DNA of 64,000 nucleotides from Kutzneria kofuensis (GCF_014203355.1 NZ_JACHIR010000001.1:6450038-6514037); one strand, 5' to 3'; positions 15,530-24,185 are shown, counted from the stretch's first letter. The notes: generated by a model from the letters alone, not told the origin. Numbers and translations: made by a program.

Positions 15530-17257
15530 TTGCCCGAGTACCTCATCTCCCAGCACGACCCGCGCGGCGAGCGGGCCGACCAACTCGCCGCCGCTCGGCG
15601 TGAGTACCGCTACACCATGGACTTCGGCTTCCCGGTGTCCTCCACGCTCGGCGCCGAGCACGAGCCGGCGCCGGCCTGGCAGCTCAAGGCGCTGGCCAAG
15701 CAGGAGGAGTTGCGGCTGAACCTGCTGCGGCTCAAGCGCCAGGGCAAGTGGAACTTCGTCAACGACCTGCAGCCGCTGGCCCCGCACAAGCTGGCCACCA
15801 TGGTGCGCGAGGGCGACATGGGCGGCATCGTCGAGTACTTCATGCCGCTGCCCGGCGGCGTCACCGGCGACCACCACGAGAAGACCGTCCAGGCGTTCCG
15901 GGACGTGTTCGCCCGGGTCGAGCAGCCGCCGGCGACCGTGGACTTCTCCTCCGACGAGTACTTCGCCGAGGTGATGGTCGCCGGTCCGGACCCGACGCGG
16001 CTGGTGCGGATGGACCGCGTGCCGGGGAAGTTCCCGCTGACGTCGGCGCATCTGGGCGAGGACCTGGACCACGCTCTCGCCGCCGGCCGGGTGTACTGGA
16101 TCGACCACGAGGCGATGTCCGCTTTGGACAACGGCTCGCATCCGCAGTCGCCGAAGTACATGTACTCGCCGATGGTCGCGTTCTGCGTGCCGCGGGGCGG
16201 CGGTCCGCTGAAGCCGTTCGCGATCCAATGTGGACAGGATCCCGCCGGCCGCGACATCTACACGCCGGCGGACGGCTACTCGTGGCAGCTGGCGAAGAAC
16301 TGTGTGCTGGCCGCGCACAACACGTACCACGAGGTGTTGACGCACCTGGGTTTCACGCACCTGATGAGCGAGCCGGTGCTGATCGCGGCGGTGCGGAACC
16401 TGGCCGTGAACCACCCGGTGTCGGTGCTGCTGCGGCGGCACTTCGAAGGCACCATGTCCATCAACAAGCTCGCCGTCGAGCTGCTGATCCAGCCCGGTCG
16501 GGCGGTCGAGTACCTGATCGGCTCCGACCTGAAGAGCACCTACCCGTGGCTGGCCGAGCACCGGTCCAAGCGCTCGTTCCGGGACAACTACCTGCCGACC
16601 AAGCTGGCCTCGTCGGGCACCGACAGCGTGAGCGCGCTGCCGCACCACCCGTACCGGGACGACGGCCTGCTGGTGTGGAACGCGATCTACCGCTGGGTCA
16701 GCGACTTCGTCGGCGGCTACTACAAGTCCGATGTGGACGTTCTCGGTGACGTCGAGCTGCAGGCCTGGGCGGCCGAGGTGGCGTCGTCCGAGGGCGGGCA
16801 GATCCGGGACTTCGGCGCCACGCCGGGGCAGATCCTCGACCGGAACGACCTCGTCGAGATCCTGACCATGGTCGTGTGGACCGCCGGGCCGCAGCACGCC
16901 GCCGTCAACTTCACCCAGGCCGACCACATGGCGTTCCTGCCGGCCAACCCGCTGGCCGGCTACACCGAGGAGCCGAAGGGGCTGGGGCACAGCGAGGCCG
17001 ACTGGCTGGCCAACCTGCCGCCGCTGGACGTCGCCGTGCAGCAGTTCTGTGTGATGACCTTCCTCGGGTCCGTCCACCACACCGTGCTCGGTGACTACGG
17101 CGACGACTTCGCCGACAGTGCGGTTTCCGTTCCGCACAAGCGTTTCCGCTCCGAGCTCGCCGCCGTCGAGGACGAGATCGTCGCGCGCAACCGGCGCCGG
17201 TCGCGGCCGTACAGCTACCTGCAGCCGTCACTCATTCCCAACAGCACCAACATCTGA
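15530..17257 (+). CDS. Bacterial lipoxygenase (non-heme iron dioxygenase)
   Basis: A 575-residue protein matching the lipoxygenase catalytic domain, which inserts O2 into polyunsaturated fatty acids. The iron ligands are visible: His267 and His272 in HEVLTH, His456 and Asn460 in QHAAVN, and a C-terminal isoleucine (Ile575, ending STNI). Flanking motifs (WQLAKNCVLAAHNTYHE, NHPVSVLL) also fit. There is no signal peptide and no PLAT/C2 domain, so it is a short, probably cytosolic form. The start is TTG 15530, supported by TAGGAG 9 nt upstream; no ATG or GTG is better placed. It stands alone after the lectin gene. Substrate and regiospecificity are unknown. Confidence 0.9.
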   Translation: MPEYLISQHDPRGERADQLAAARREYRYTMDFGFPVSSTLGAEHEPAPAWQLKALAKQEELRLNLLRLKRQGKWNFVNDLQPLAPHKLATMVREGDMGGIVEYFMPLPGGVTGDHHEKTVQAFRDVFARVEQPPATVDFSSDEYFAEVMVAGPDPTRLVRMDRVPGKFPLTSAHLGEDLDHALAAGRVYWIDHEAMSALDNGSHPQSPKYMYSPMVAFCVPRGGGPLKPFAIQCGQDPAGRDIYTPADGYSWQLAKNCVLAAHNTYHEVLTHLGFTHLMSEPVLIAAVRNLAVNHPVSVLLRRHFEGTMSINKLAVELLIQPGRAVEYLIGSDLKSTYPWLAEHRSKRSFRDNYLPTKLASSGTDSVSALPHHPYRDDGLLVWNAIYRWVSDFVGGYYKSDVDVLGDVELQAWAAEVASSEGGQIRDFGATPGQILDRNDLVEILTMVVWTAGPQHAAVNFTQADHMAFLPANPLAGYTEEPKGLGHSEADWLANLPPLDVAVQQFCVMTFLGSVHHTVLGDYGDDFADSAVSVPHKRFRSELAAVEDEIVARNRRRSRPYSYLQPSLIPNSTNI

Positions 17258-17263
17258 GGTCTC

Positions 17264-17617
17264 TCAGCCGGCGGCGTCCAGGTAGACCCACTTGCCGTCC
17301 TCCCGCACGAAGCGACTGCGCTCGTGCAGGACGCCGCCGGAGTAGTGAGCGTCGAACTCCACGACGCCTTCCTTGTCGAACAGGCCGCCCTTGTCCCTGT
17401 CGACGATCGTCAGCCCCGTCCACTCCGTGTCGTCCAGCGTGAGTCGGCGGGGCCTCGTCGTGCTGTGCCACGTGCGCAGCAGGTAGGCCCGGTCGCCGAC
17501 CGCGAACGCGGCGTAGCGGGAGCGCATCAGCAGCTCCGCCGTCGGCGCGTTGCCCCCTTTGTGGAAGCGCCCACAGCAGTCCTCGTACCGGCCGCCCAGG
17601 CCGCATGGACACGTCAT
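17264..17617 (-). CDS. YchJ-family SEC-C motif protein
   Basis: A 117-residue protein starting MTCPCGLGGRYEDCCGRFH, a SEC-C zinc-binding motif, followed by the YchJ core (APTAELLMRSRYAAFAVGD, TWHSTTRP). The fold is NTF2-like. The function is unknown; the family is widespread and not essential. The ATG at 17617 puts the zinc motif at the N-terminus as in relatives; an upstream in-frame start at 17695 would overlap the ArsR promoter. Confidence 0.88.
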   Translation of the reverse strand: MTCPCGLGGRYEDCCGRFHKGGNAPTAELLMRSRYAAFAVGDRAYLLRTWHSTTRPRRLTLDDTEWTGLTIVDRDKGGLFDKEGVVEFDAHYSGGVLHERSRFVREDGKWVYLDAAG

Positions 17618-17688
17618 AGCGGCATTGTCTTTGCCGCGCGTTCCGCGCGGAGCTCGGCCCCCTTCAAGCCGGGCCGGGGCCACACCCG

Positions 17689-17718
17689 TTGACATGTGAC
17701 CAAATGGTCACCTATTCT
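17689..17718 (+). promoter_or_regulatory. Promoter with embedded operator for the ArsR/SRPBCC operon
   Basis: TTGACA (17689-17694), an 18-bp spacer and TATTCT (17713-17718) make a strong promoter. The spacer and its edges hold GTGACC-AAAT-GGTCAC (17696-17711), a perfect 6-4-6 palindrome. A repressor here would exclude RNA polymerase. The predicted start site coincides with GTG 17726, so the transcript is probably leaderless. Confidence 0.75.
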
Positions 17719-17725
17719 CGTCGGC

Positions 17726-18049
17726 GTGACGGAGGACGACGACCGGGTCTTCAAGGCGCTTGCCGACCCGACCCGCCGTTTCCTGCTCGACCTGCTGTTC
17801 GTCCGGGACGGTCAGACCCAGTCCGAGCTGGAGTCCGAGCTGGAGATGAGCCGCTTCGGCGTCGCCAAGCACCTCAAGGTGCTGGAGGAGGCCGGGCTCG
17901 TCGTCACCCGCCGGGTCGGCCGGGAGAAGCTGCACCACCTCAACGCCGTCCCGATCCGACTGATCCACGACCGCTGGATCGACAAGTACACCGAGCCCCG
18001 CCTGGCGGCGCTCACCGAACTCAAGGCGCAGCTCGAATCCGAGGAGTGA
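17726..18049 (+). CDS. ArsR family transcriptional regulator
   Basis: A 107-residue winged-helix repressor (VFKALADPTRRFLLDLL, recognition helix SRFGVAKHLKVLEEAGLV, wing RRVGREKLHHLN). It belongs to the non-metal ArsR type that is typically paired with SRPBCC proteins, as here. GTG 17726 is preferred over a GTG at 17696 because the latter lies in the operator and because promoter spacing predicts transcription starting at 17726. The SRPBCC gene follows 2 bp after the stop. It likely represses its own operon; the signal is unknown. Confidence 0.9.
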   Translation: MTEDDDRVFKALADPTRRFLLDLLFVRDGQTQSELESELEMSRFGVAKHLKVLEEAGLVVTRRVGREKLHHLNAVPIRLIHDRWIDKYTEPRLAALTELKAQLESEE

Positions 18050-18051
18050 AC

Positions 18052-18522
18052 ATGGGCGTGCAGGTCAACCGGGTCTTCATCAACGCCAAGCCGCAGCAGG
18101 TGTGGGACGCCATCACCAACCCCGAGTTCAACGACAAGTACGCGTACCGCTGCGTCAGCGAGTACGACCTCAGGGTCGGCGGCGCCTTCCGCGCCCTGGC
18201 CAACAAGGAGATGCTCGAACACGGCGCCCCCGAGGTCGCCATCGACGGCGAGGTCCTCGAATGCGACCCGCCCCGCCGCCTCGTGCAGACCTGGCACGCC
18301 ATGTTCAGCCCCGAGATCGCCGCCGAGCCCGCCACCACGCTGACCTGGGAGCTGGAGGAGCAGTACGGCTCCACCCGCCTCACCGTCACCCACGAGACCC
18401 CCGACGCGCCGCTCACCGCCGCCATGACCAGCGGCGACATCGCCGACGCCGGCGGCGGCTGGCCGTACCTGCTCAGCGACCTCAAGACCTTCGTGGAGAC
18501 CGGCGCCCCGATGGGCGGCTGA
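18052..18522 (+). CDS. SRPBCC (AHSA1-like) domain protein
   Basis: A 156-residue single-domain START-like protein: FINAKPQQVWDAITNPE at the N-terminus, the YDLRVGGAFRA strand, and a C-terminal helix (GGWPYLLSDLKTFVETG). Such folds enclose a hydrophobic cavity, so it probably binds a small ligand, perhaps the one sensed by the operon. Co-transcribed with the ArsR gene. No catalytic assignment can be made. Confidence 0.88.
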   Translation: MGVQVNRVFINAKPQQVWDAITNPEFNDKYAYRCVSEYDLRVGGAFRALANKEMLEHGAPEVAIDGEVLECDPPRRLVQTWHAMFSPEIAAEPATTLTWELEEQYGSTRLTVTHETPDAPLTAAMTSGDIADAGGGWPYLLSDLKTFVETGAPMGG

Positions 18523-18528
18523 GGGTCG

Positions 18529-19362
18529 TCACGGCAGTGCCGCCCCGGGCCGCTGGAAGTCCCGGCCCGGGGCGGCGACGATCTTCGTCACCAGGTCGCC
18601 GGTGACGGTGAGGCGGATGACCGCGAACTCGCGGCGGTGCAGGTAGGCGACGAGCAGGGGCGGCGCCGAGACAAGGGTGGCGCGGCCGAGGTAGCGGAGC
18701 AGGCCGGCGGCGACGTCGGCGGAGCCGCGGCGCAGGTAGTCGGAACCAGCGAAGGTGCCGGTGCCCCAGACGTCGGGGTGTAGGACCTGGAGCAGGGCGT
18801 CGAGGTCGCCGGTGGAACAGGCGGTGATGAAGCGCTCGGTCACGAGCTGGTGGTGGTCGAGGTCGACGGGCTGCCCGGCCCCGGAGGCGGCGATGTGGGA
18901 GCGGGCGCGGCGAGCCAGCTGACGGCAGGTGGCGATCGGGCGGCCGAGGGACCGGGCGACGGACTCGAAGGGCGTGCCGAACACGTCGTGCAGGATGAAG
19001 GCGACCCGCTCGGCCGGGGGCAGGCGCTGCAGGACGACGAACAGCGCCGTCCGGACCTCGTCGTCGAGGGTGATGCGGTCGGCGGGGTCGACGGGGGCGG
19101 AGCCGGCCAGCGGGGTGTGCGATTCGAGCACGGAGCCGGGCAGCTCGCGGCGGGAGTGGGCGGAGCGGAGCTGGTCGAGGCACAGGCGGCTGGTCACCAC
19201 GGTCAGCCAGCCCCGGTCGTCGTCCACGTCGGGCGTGGCGGACCAGCGCACGAAGGCCTCCTGCACGACGTCCTCGGCCGCGCCGACGTCGCCGAGCATC
19301 CGGTACGCCAGGTTCACCAGGTACGGGCGGTTGGCCCGCCACACCTCTCCGAAACCAGTCAC
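18529..19362 (-). CDS. ECF41-like RNA polymerase sigma factor with C-terminal SnoaL-like domain
   Basis: A 277-residue protein with sigma region 2 (YLVNLAYRMLGDVGAAEDVVQEAFVRW), region 4 (RLPPAERVAFILHDVFGTPFESVARSLG) and a SnoaL/NTF2-like extension (about 175-277). That is the ECF41 (SigJ-type) layout, in which the extension controls activity instead of an anti-sigma factor. The family's DGGG motif is altered here (VWGTGTFAGSD) and the linker WLPEP motif is degenerate (LPGSVLESHTP). The start is GTG 19362, just downstream of its own promoter; the longer frame to 19524 would run through the promoter. The divergent NmrA-type gene fits the known ECF41 target class. Confidence 0.9.
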   Translation of the reverse strand: MTGFGEVWRANRPYLVNLAYRMLGDVGAAEDVVQEAFVRWSATPDVDDDRGWLTVVTSRLCLDQLRSAHSRRELPGSVLESHTPLAGSAPVDPADRITLDDEVRTALFVVLQRLPPAERVAFILHDVFGTPFESVARSLGRPIATCRQLARRARSHIAASGAGQPVDLDHHQLVTERFITACSTGDLDALLQVLHPDVWGTGTFAGSDYLRRGSADVAAGLLRYLGRATLVSAPPLLVAYLHRREFAVIRLTVTGDLVTKIVAAPGRDFQRPGAALP

Positions 19363-19371
19363 GACGAGTAC

Positions 19372-19425
19372 GACGATACGGCGGCGCGGAAAGTGACATG
19401 TCACTTTTTGCCCGGCTGGGCCGTC
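19372..19425. promoter_or_regulatory. Divergent ECF41-type promoters sharing a palindromic -35
   Basis: AAAGTGACATGTCACTTT (19390-19407) is a perfect 18-bp palindrome. Rightward: TGTCACT (19399-19405), 16 bp, CGTC (19422-19425). Leftward, read on the minus strand: TGTCACT (19398-19392), 16 bp, CGTC (19375-19372). Both match the promoter pattern I know for ECF41 sigma factors (TGTCACA, about 16 bp, CGTC) and place transcription starts at or just before GTG 19362 and ATG 19434. Confidence 0.85.
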
Positions 19426-19433
19426 GAGAAGAC

Positions 19434-20261
19434 ATGATGCTGGTAACCGGGGCGTCCGGCACGGTCGGCCGCCCACTCGTGGAACTGCTGGTGGCCGCCG
19501 GCGTGAAGGTGCGCGCGGTGGCACGGAACCCGGCGGGCCTGCCGGCCGTCGCAGAGGTGGTGGACGAGCCGGTGCTGGAGGGAGTCACCGGCTTGTTCGC
19601 CAATCCCCGCGCGATCGGCGACGGCGTCGACGACCTGATCGGGCAGGCGAAGGCGCACGGCGTGCGCCGGGTCGTCGCGCTGTCGGCGGCCAACGTGGAC
19701 GATGATCCCGACCGACAGCCGTCACGCTTCCGAGGCGACCGGAATCGGGAGGTGGAGCGGGCGGTCACGGGCAGTGGCCTGGACTGGGTGGCGCTGCGGC
19801 CGACCACGTTCGCGGCGAACGCGTTCGGGCTGTGGGCGGAGCAGATCCGGCGGGGGGACGCGGTGTACGGCTCCTACGCGGAGGCGACCTGGTCGCCGAT
19901 CCACGAGCTGGATCTGGCCGAGGTGGCGGTCCGGGCGCTCCTGGACGACGACCTGCTCGGCACGCGGCCCGTGCTGACCGGCCCCGAGTCGCTCACCCAA
20001 AGGGAAATGGTGCGGACCGTCGGCGACGCGATCGGCCGCGAGCTCAGCTACGTCGAGATGACGGCGGAAACGGCCCGGGTGGCACTGGTCGCCCGCGGTT
20101 TCCCGGACGGGTTCGCCACCGGCCTGCTGGCCATGCAGGCGCGCTCGGTCGGCGTGCCGGCGCTGGTCACCAACGAGGTGCACCGGGTGCTGGGCCGGCC
20201 GGCGCTGACCTTCGCCCGCTGGGCGGCCGACAACGCCTACGTCTTCGGGAGGGCGGCATGA
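19434..20261 (+). CDS. NmrA-type NAD(P)-binding oxidoreductase, predicted sigma-factor target
   Basis: A 275-residue atypical SDR with TGASGTVGRPLVELL at the N-terminus and no Tyr-x-x-x-Lys pair, as in NmrA-like proteins that bind dinucleotide and may sense redox state or act as reductases. ATG 19434 (or 19437) sits at the predicted transcription start, so translation is likely leaderless. An upstream ATG at 19398 lies in the -35 palindrome and is rejected. Oxidoreductases or epimerases beside ECF41 genes are their usual targets. The stop overlaps the next start by ATGA. Confidence 0.9.
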   Translation: MMLVTGASGTVGRPLVELLVAAGVKVRAVARNPAGLPAVAEVVDEPVLEGVTGLFANPRAIGDGVDDLIGQAKAHGVRRVVALSAANVDDDPDRQPSRFRGDRNREVERAVTGSGLDWVALRPTTFAANAFGLWAEQIRRGDAVYGSYAEATWSPIHELDLAEVAVRALLDDDLLGTRPVLTGPESLTQREMVRTVGDAIGRELSYVEMTAETARVALVARGFPDGFATGLLAMQARSVGVPALVTNEVHRVLGRPALTFARWAADNAYVFGRAA

Positions 20262-20923
20262 AGATCACGGTTTTTGCGGCGACGGGCGGGATCGGCCGGT
20301 GTGTGGTGGATCAGGCGCTCGCGGCCGGGCACGAGGTGACGGCGGTGGTGCGGGACCCGGGCAAGGTGCCGTCGACCGTGCGTGCGATCAGGGCCGATCT
20401 GTCCGAAGTGGACCCAAACGCACTGGAAGAGGCGGTGTCAGGCGCGGACGCGGTGTTGTCAGGGCTGGGGCCGCGCAACGCGAGGCAGGCGGGGATCACG
20501 TCCCAAGGGACGGCGGCGATCGTGGCGGCGATGAAGGCGACGGGGACGCGACGGTTGCTGGTGGTGAGCGCGGCGCCGGTGTCGACGACGCCGTCGCCGG
20601 GTCGGCCGAATCCGCCACGGCACGACCCGGCGGAGGGCGTCATCATGCGGAACCTGCTGACGCCCATCGTGAAGCGGGTCCTCCGAGACCACTACGCGGA
20701 CCTGGCGAAGACGGAGGACATGCTGCGGGCCAGCGGCCTGGACTGGACGTCGGTGCGGCCGCCGCGGCTGACCGACAAGCCGCTGACCGGCCGGTACCGC
20801 ACGGCGATCGAGCAGAACATCCGGCGCGGGGCGTTCATCCCGCGCGCGGATGTCGCTCACTTCATGCTGGCGTCGATCGACGACCCGGCGACGTTCGGTC
20901 ACGCGGTGGGCATCGCCACCTGA
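20258..20923 (+). CDS. NAD(P)H-binding SDR-like protein
   Basis: A 221-residue Rossmann protein beginning MKITVFAATGGIGRCVVDQAL, with GLGPRN and LLVVSAAP in the core. It resembles the flavin-reductase/NmrA-like branch of atypical SDRs and lacks the classical catalytic triad. Translation is coupled to the preceding gene (ATGA), so it should be under the same sigma-factor promoter. Its 3' end overlaps the convergent GH3 gene by 25 bp. Confidence 0.87.
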   Translation: MKITVFAATGGIGRCVVDQALAAGHEVTAVVRDPGKVPSTVRAIRADLSEVDPNALEEAVSGADAVLSGLGPRNARQAGITSQGTAAIVAAMKATGTRRLLVVSAAPVSTTPSPGRPNPPRHDPAEGVIMRNLLTPIVKRVLRDHYADLAKTEDMLRASGLDWTSVRPPRLTDKPLTGRYRTAIEQNIRRGAFIPRADVAHFMLASIDDPATFGHAVGIAT

Positions 20924-23169
20924 GTGGGCCGCAGCACGCGGTCGAAGCCGACGTATCGGCGCGAACCGGTGAGGTTCACCGACAGCGTCGACGAGATGTC
21001 CGCACTGGACCGTCCGATGCGGAGCTCGACCGCGCCCGGATCGACCTGCCGCCGACCGGAAAGCCCGGTGTAGCAGGTGAGATCGGCGTGCAGCGTGAAA
21101 TCGACGCGCGTGGTGCCGCCGGGCGGCAGTGTGACGCGGGAATAGGCGATCAGCTGCTGCACCGGGCGGACCACCTCGGCGACCGGATCGTGCAGGTACA
21201 CCTGGACGACCTCGGTCGCCGGCACGTCGTTGCCGTTGTGCAGGGTCACGGACAGCCGGCACACGCCGTCGGTCGGCCACTCGGGCGGGCACTCGGCGTC
21301 CAGCCAGGTCACGGGCGCGTAGCTGAGCCCGTGCCCGAACGGGAACAGCGGCGTCGGGTCGACGCTGCTCACCTCGGTCAGCCGGCCCAGCGTCGGCGCC
21401 AGGTAGGTGGACGGCTGGCCGGCGCCGGCGCGCGGGAAGCTGACCGGCAGTCGGCCGGAGGGATCGACCCGCCCGCTGAGCACGTCGGCGAGCGCGGTCG
21501 ACCCCTCCTCCCCGGGCAGGAAGCCGCACACGATGGCGGCCAGGCGGTCCACCTGCCGGGAGATCTCGTAGGGACGGCCGACGAGCAGCACGAGCACGAC
21601 CGGCTTGCCGGTGCCGAGCACGGCCTCCAGCAGCTCCTCCTGCCGCCCGGGCAGCCGCAGGTCGGCGACGTCGCAGCCCTCGCCGGACGTGCCGGCGCCG
21701 AACATGCCGGTCCGGTCGCCGAGCACGACCACGCAGCAGTCGGCGTCGCGGGCGACCTCGACGGCCTCGGCGATGTCGGCGTCGTCGCCGCCCAGCACCG
21801 GGCAGCCCAAGGCGTAGGTGACGTCGTAGTCGCGGCGCAACGCGTCCAGCACGGTCGGCACGGAAATCCCCAGGGGCACATCGGGATGGTGCGCGCCGAC
21901 GTGCACGGGGAAGGAGTAGCACCCCATCACCGCGTGCGGGTCGTCGGCCCGCGGGCCGACGACGGCGATGCGTGAGCCCGGAGCAAGCGGCAGCGTGTCC
22001 TTGTTGTGCAGCAACACGATCGACTGCCGCGCCAGGTCCAGGGCCAAGGTGCGGGACGACTGGGGATCGAGGTCGACCGGGCCGACGGGCTCGGGGGAGT
22101 AGTCGTCGTCGAGCAGGCCGAGCTGCCATTTCTGGGTCAGCACCCGGGAGACCGCCCGGTCGATCAGCTCAAGATCCACCTCCCCGGCGTCCACTGCGGC
22201 CAGTAGTGGTGCGCCGTAACAGTTCACGGTCGGGAGCTCGACGTCGATGCCGGCCCGCAGCGCGAGGCCGGCCGCTTCCGCCGGCGTGTCGACAACTCCG
22301 TGCAGGGTCTGCAGGAACGACACGGCGAAGTAGTCGGCCACCACCGTGCCGGTGAAGCCGTACGACTCGCGAAGGCGGCCGGTCAGCAGGCTTTCGTCGG
22401 CGGCGACCGGGATGCCGTCGTTGTCGGTGTACGCGTTCATCACCGACCGGGCCCCGGCCCGCAGCGCCATCTCGAACGGCGGCAGCAGCACGTCCGCCAG
22501 CTCGCGCGAACCGATCGACACCGGTCCGAAGTTGCGGCCGGCACGGGAGGACGAGTAGCCGACGAAGTGCTTCAGGGTGGCCACCACCCCGGCCGACTCC
22601 AGGCCACGCACGTAAGCGCTGCCGACCGTCCCGACCAGGAACGGGTCCTCGCCGATGGTCTCCTCGACCCGGCCCCACCGCAGGTCCCGCACCACGTCCA
22701 GCACCGGCGCCAGCCCCTGGTGCACGCCGAGCGACCGCATGGTGCCGCCGATCGCCGCGCCCACGCGCTCGATGATGTCCGGGTCGAAGGTCGCGCCCCA
22801 GCACAGCGGCGACGGGAAGATCGTCGCCTGCCACGCGGTCAGCCCGGTGAGGCACTCCTCGTGCACCATCGCCGGAATGCCGAACCGGTTGGCGGCCATG
22901 ATCTTGCGCTGGCTGCGGGCCACGGCCCGGGCGCCGAGCGCCGGATCCACCGGACGGGTGCCGAAGGCCCTGGTCAGCTGGCCGATGCCGTGCCGGACGG
23001 CGGCGTCGAAGTCGACCGGCTCGACGGCCATGTCGTGCTGGTGCGGCGCGACGGCGCCGGCCTCGTCCACGCCGACCCAGATGCCCTGCAGCTGGGCGAT
23101 CTTCTCCGCGACGGTCATCCGCGCCAGCAGGTCGCGGACCCGGTCCGGCGGCTCTACCGCGGGGCGCAT
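20899..23169 (-). CDS. Glycoside hydrolase family 3 (beta-glucosidase-like)
   Basis: A 756-residue enzyme with the GH3 N-terminal barrel (LARMTVAEKIAQLQG; KHFVGYSSSRAGRN), nucleophile Asp279 in GTVVADYFAVSF, the alpha/beta sandwich (GPRADDPHAVMGCYSF) and a C-terminal fibronectin-III-like domain (TLHNGNDVPATEVVQVY). No signal peptide is seen, so it probably works inside the cell on oligosaccharides brought in by the adjacent ABC transporter. It overlaps the LacI gene by 16 bp and must share its transcript. Beta-glucosidase or beta-xylosidase activity cannot be separated by eye. Confidence 0.92.
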   Translation of the reverse strand: MRPAVEPPDRVRDLLARMTVAEKIAQLQGIWVGVDEAGAVAPHQHDMAVEPVDFDAAVRHGIGQLTRAFGTRPVDPALGARAVARSQRKIMAANRFGIPAMVHEECLTGLTAWQATIFPSPLCWGATFDPDIIERVGAAIGGTMRSLGVHQGLAPVLDVVRDLRWGRVEETIGEDPFLVGTVGSAYVRGLESAGVVATLKHFVGYSSSRAGRNFGPVSIGSRELADVLLPPFEMALRAGARSVMNAYTDNDGIPVAADESLLTGRLRESYGFTGTVVADYFAVSFLQTLHGVVDTPAEAAGLALRAGIDVELPTVNCYGAPLLAAVDAGEVDLELIDRAVSRVLTQKWQLGLLDDDYSPEPVGPVDLDPQSSRTLALDLARQSIVLLHNKDTLPLAPGSRIAVVGPRADDPHAVMGCYSFPVHVGAHHPDVPLGISVPTVLDALRRDYDVTYALGCPVLGGDDADIAEAVEVARDADCCVVVLGDRTGMFGAGTSGEGCDVADLRLPGRQEELLEAVLGTGKPVVLVLLVGRPYEISRQVDRLAAIVCGFLPGEEGSTALADVLSGRVDPSGRLPVSFPRAGAGQPSTYLAPTLGRLTEVSSVDPTPLFPFGHGLSYAPVTWLDAECPPEWPTDGVCRLSVTLHNGNDVPATEVVQVYLHDPVAEVVRPVQQLIAYSRVTLPPGGTTRVDFTLHADLTCYTGLSGRRQVDPGAVELRIGRSSADISSTLSVNLTGSRRYVGFDRVLRPTQVAMPTA

Positions 23170-24161
23170 GTCGACCCCCGCACGACGAGGTGGGTGTCCA
23201 GGGTGAGGTGCGTCTTCTCGATCTCCTCGCCGCGCATCAGCTGCACGAGCATCTCGATCGCCTGCCGACCCATGACCTTGATCGGCTGGTCGACGGTGGT
23301 CAGCGGCGGCGAGTTCAGCGCCGACTCGGGGATGTTGTCGAAGCCGACCACGGACAGGTCCTCCGGTACCCGCAGGCCCAGCGACCGGGCCGTCTCGACG
23401 GTGGCGATCGCCGACACGTCATTGGCCGCGAAAACCGCACTTGGTGGCGTCTCCAGCGACAGAAGCAGCCTTGCCGCCGCCGCGGACACCACGGGGTCGT
23501 AGTCGCCGGGCTGCACCAGCGTCTCGTCCACCGGCACGCCGGCGTCGGCCATCGCCTCCCGGAAGCCGCGCTCGCGCAGCCGTGCCGACTGGAGGTCCTC
23601 CCGCCCGGTGAGCATGGCGATTCGCCGGTGTCCCAGCGAAAGCAGGTGTTCGACCGCCAGCCGCGCGCCGCGCAGATTGTCGGAGTCGACGGTCGGCAGC
23701 CCGGACGGCCCGGTGTGCGGGTCGACGGCCACCACCGGGGCGTCGAAGCGCACGTCGAGCACGCTGGGCGTGACCAGCACGGCCCCGTCGACCAGGGTGC
23801 CGGACAGCCGCGACAGGTAGCGTCGCTCCCAGCCGAGCTTGTCGCCGGTTCGGCCGCCGGCGGAGTAGACGACCAGCTCGTAGCCGGTGTCCCGGATCGC
23901 GTCAGCGGCGCCCTTGAGCAGCTCGGTGCTGAACGGCTCGATGTCGGCGACCAGGATGCCGATCACGTTGGTCTTGTGGTTGCGCAGGCTCTGCGCCACC
24001 AGGCTGGCTTCGTAGCCCAGTTCGGCGATGACCGCGCGGACCCTGGCCATGGTGTCGGCGGACACCCCGTAGCGGTCGTTGATGACCTTGGAGACGGTCG
24101 CGACCGACACGCCGGCGCGGGCGGCGACGTCCCGGATGGTGACCCGTGAGCTTGGCTGCAC
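23154..24161 (-). CDS. LacI family transcriptional regulator
   Basis: A 335-residue regulator with the LacI headpiece (TIRDVAARAGVSVATVSKVIND), hinge and periplasmic-binding-like sugar domain (IGILVADIEPFSTELLKGA, GFDNIPESALNSPPLTTVDQP). GTG 24161 gives the normal short N-terminus; the frame open to 24422 would pass through the operator. It is divergent from the sugar ABC genes and co-transcribed with the GH3 gene, so it should repress both directions until the transported sugar binds. Confidence 0.92.
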   Translation of the reverse strand: MQPSSRVTIRDVAARAGVSVATVSKVINDRYGVSADTMARVRAVIAELGYEASLVAQSLRNHKTNVIGILVADIEPFSTELLKGAADAIRDTGYELVVYSAGGRTGDKLGWERRYLSRLSGTLVDGAVLVTPSVLDVRFDAPVVAVDPHTGPSGLPTVDSDNLRGARLAVEHLLSLGHRRIAMLTGREDLQSARLRERGFREAMADAGVPVDETLVQPGDYDPVVSAAAARLLLSLETPPSAVFAANDVSAIATVETARSLGLRVPEDLSVVGFDNIPESALNSPPLTTVDQPIKVMGRQAIEMLVQLMRGEEIEKTHLTLDTHLVVRGSTCAPR

Positions 24162-24185
24162 GGGCCCGACGGTACCCGTGTAAAA

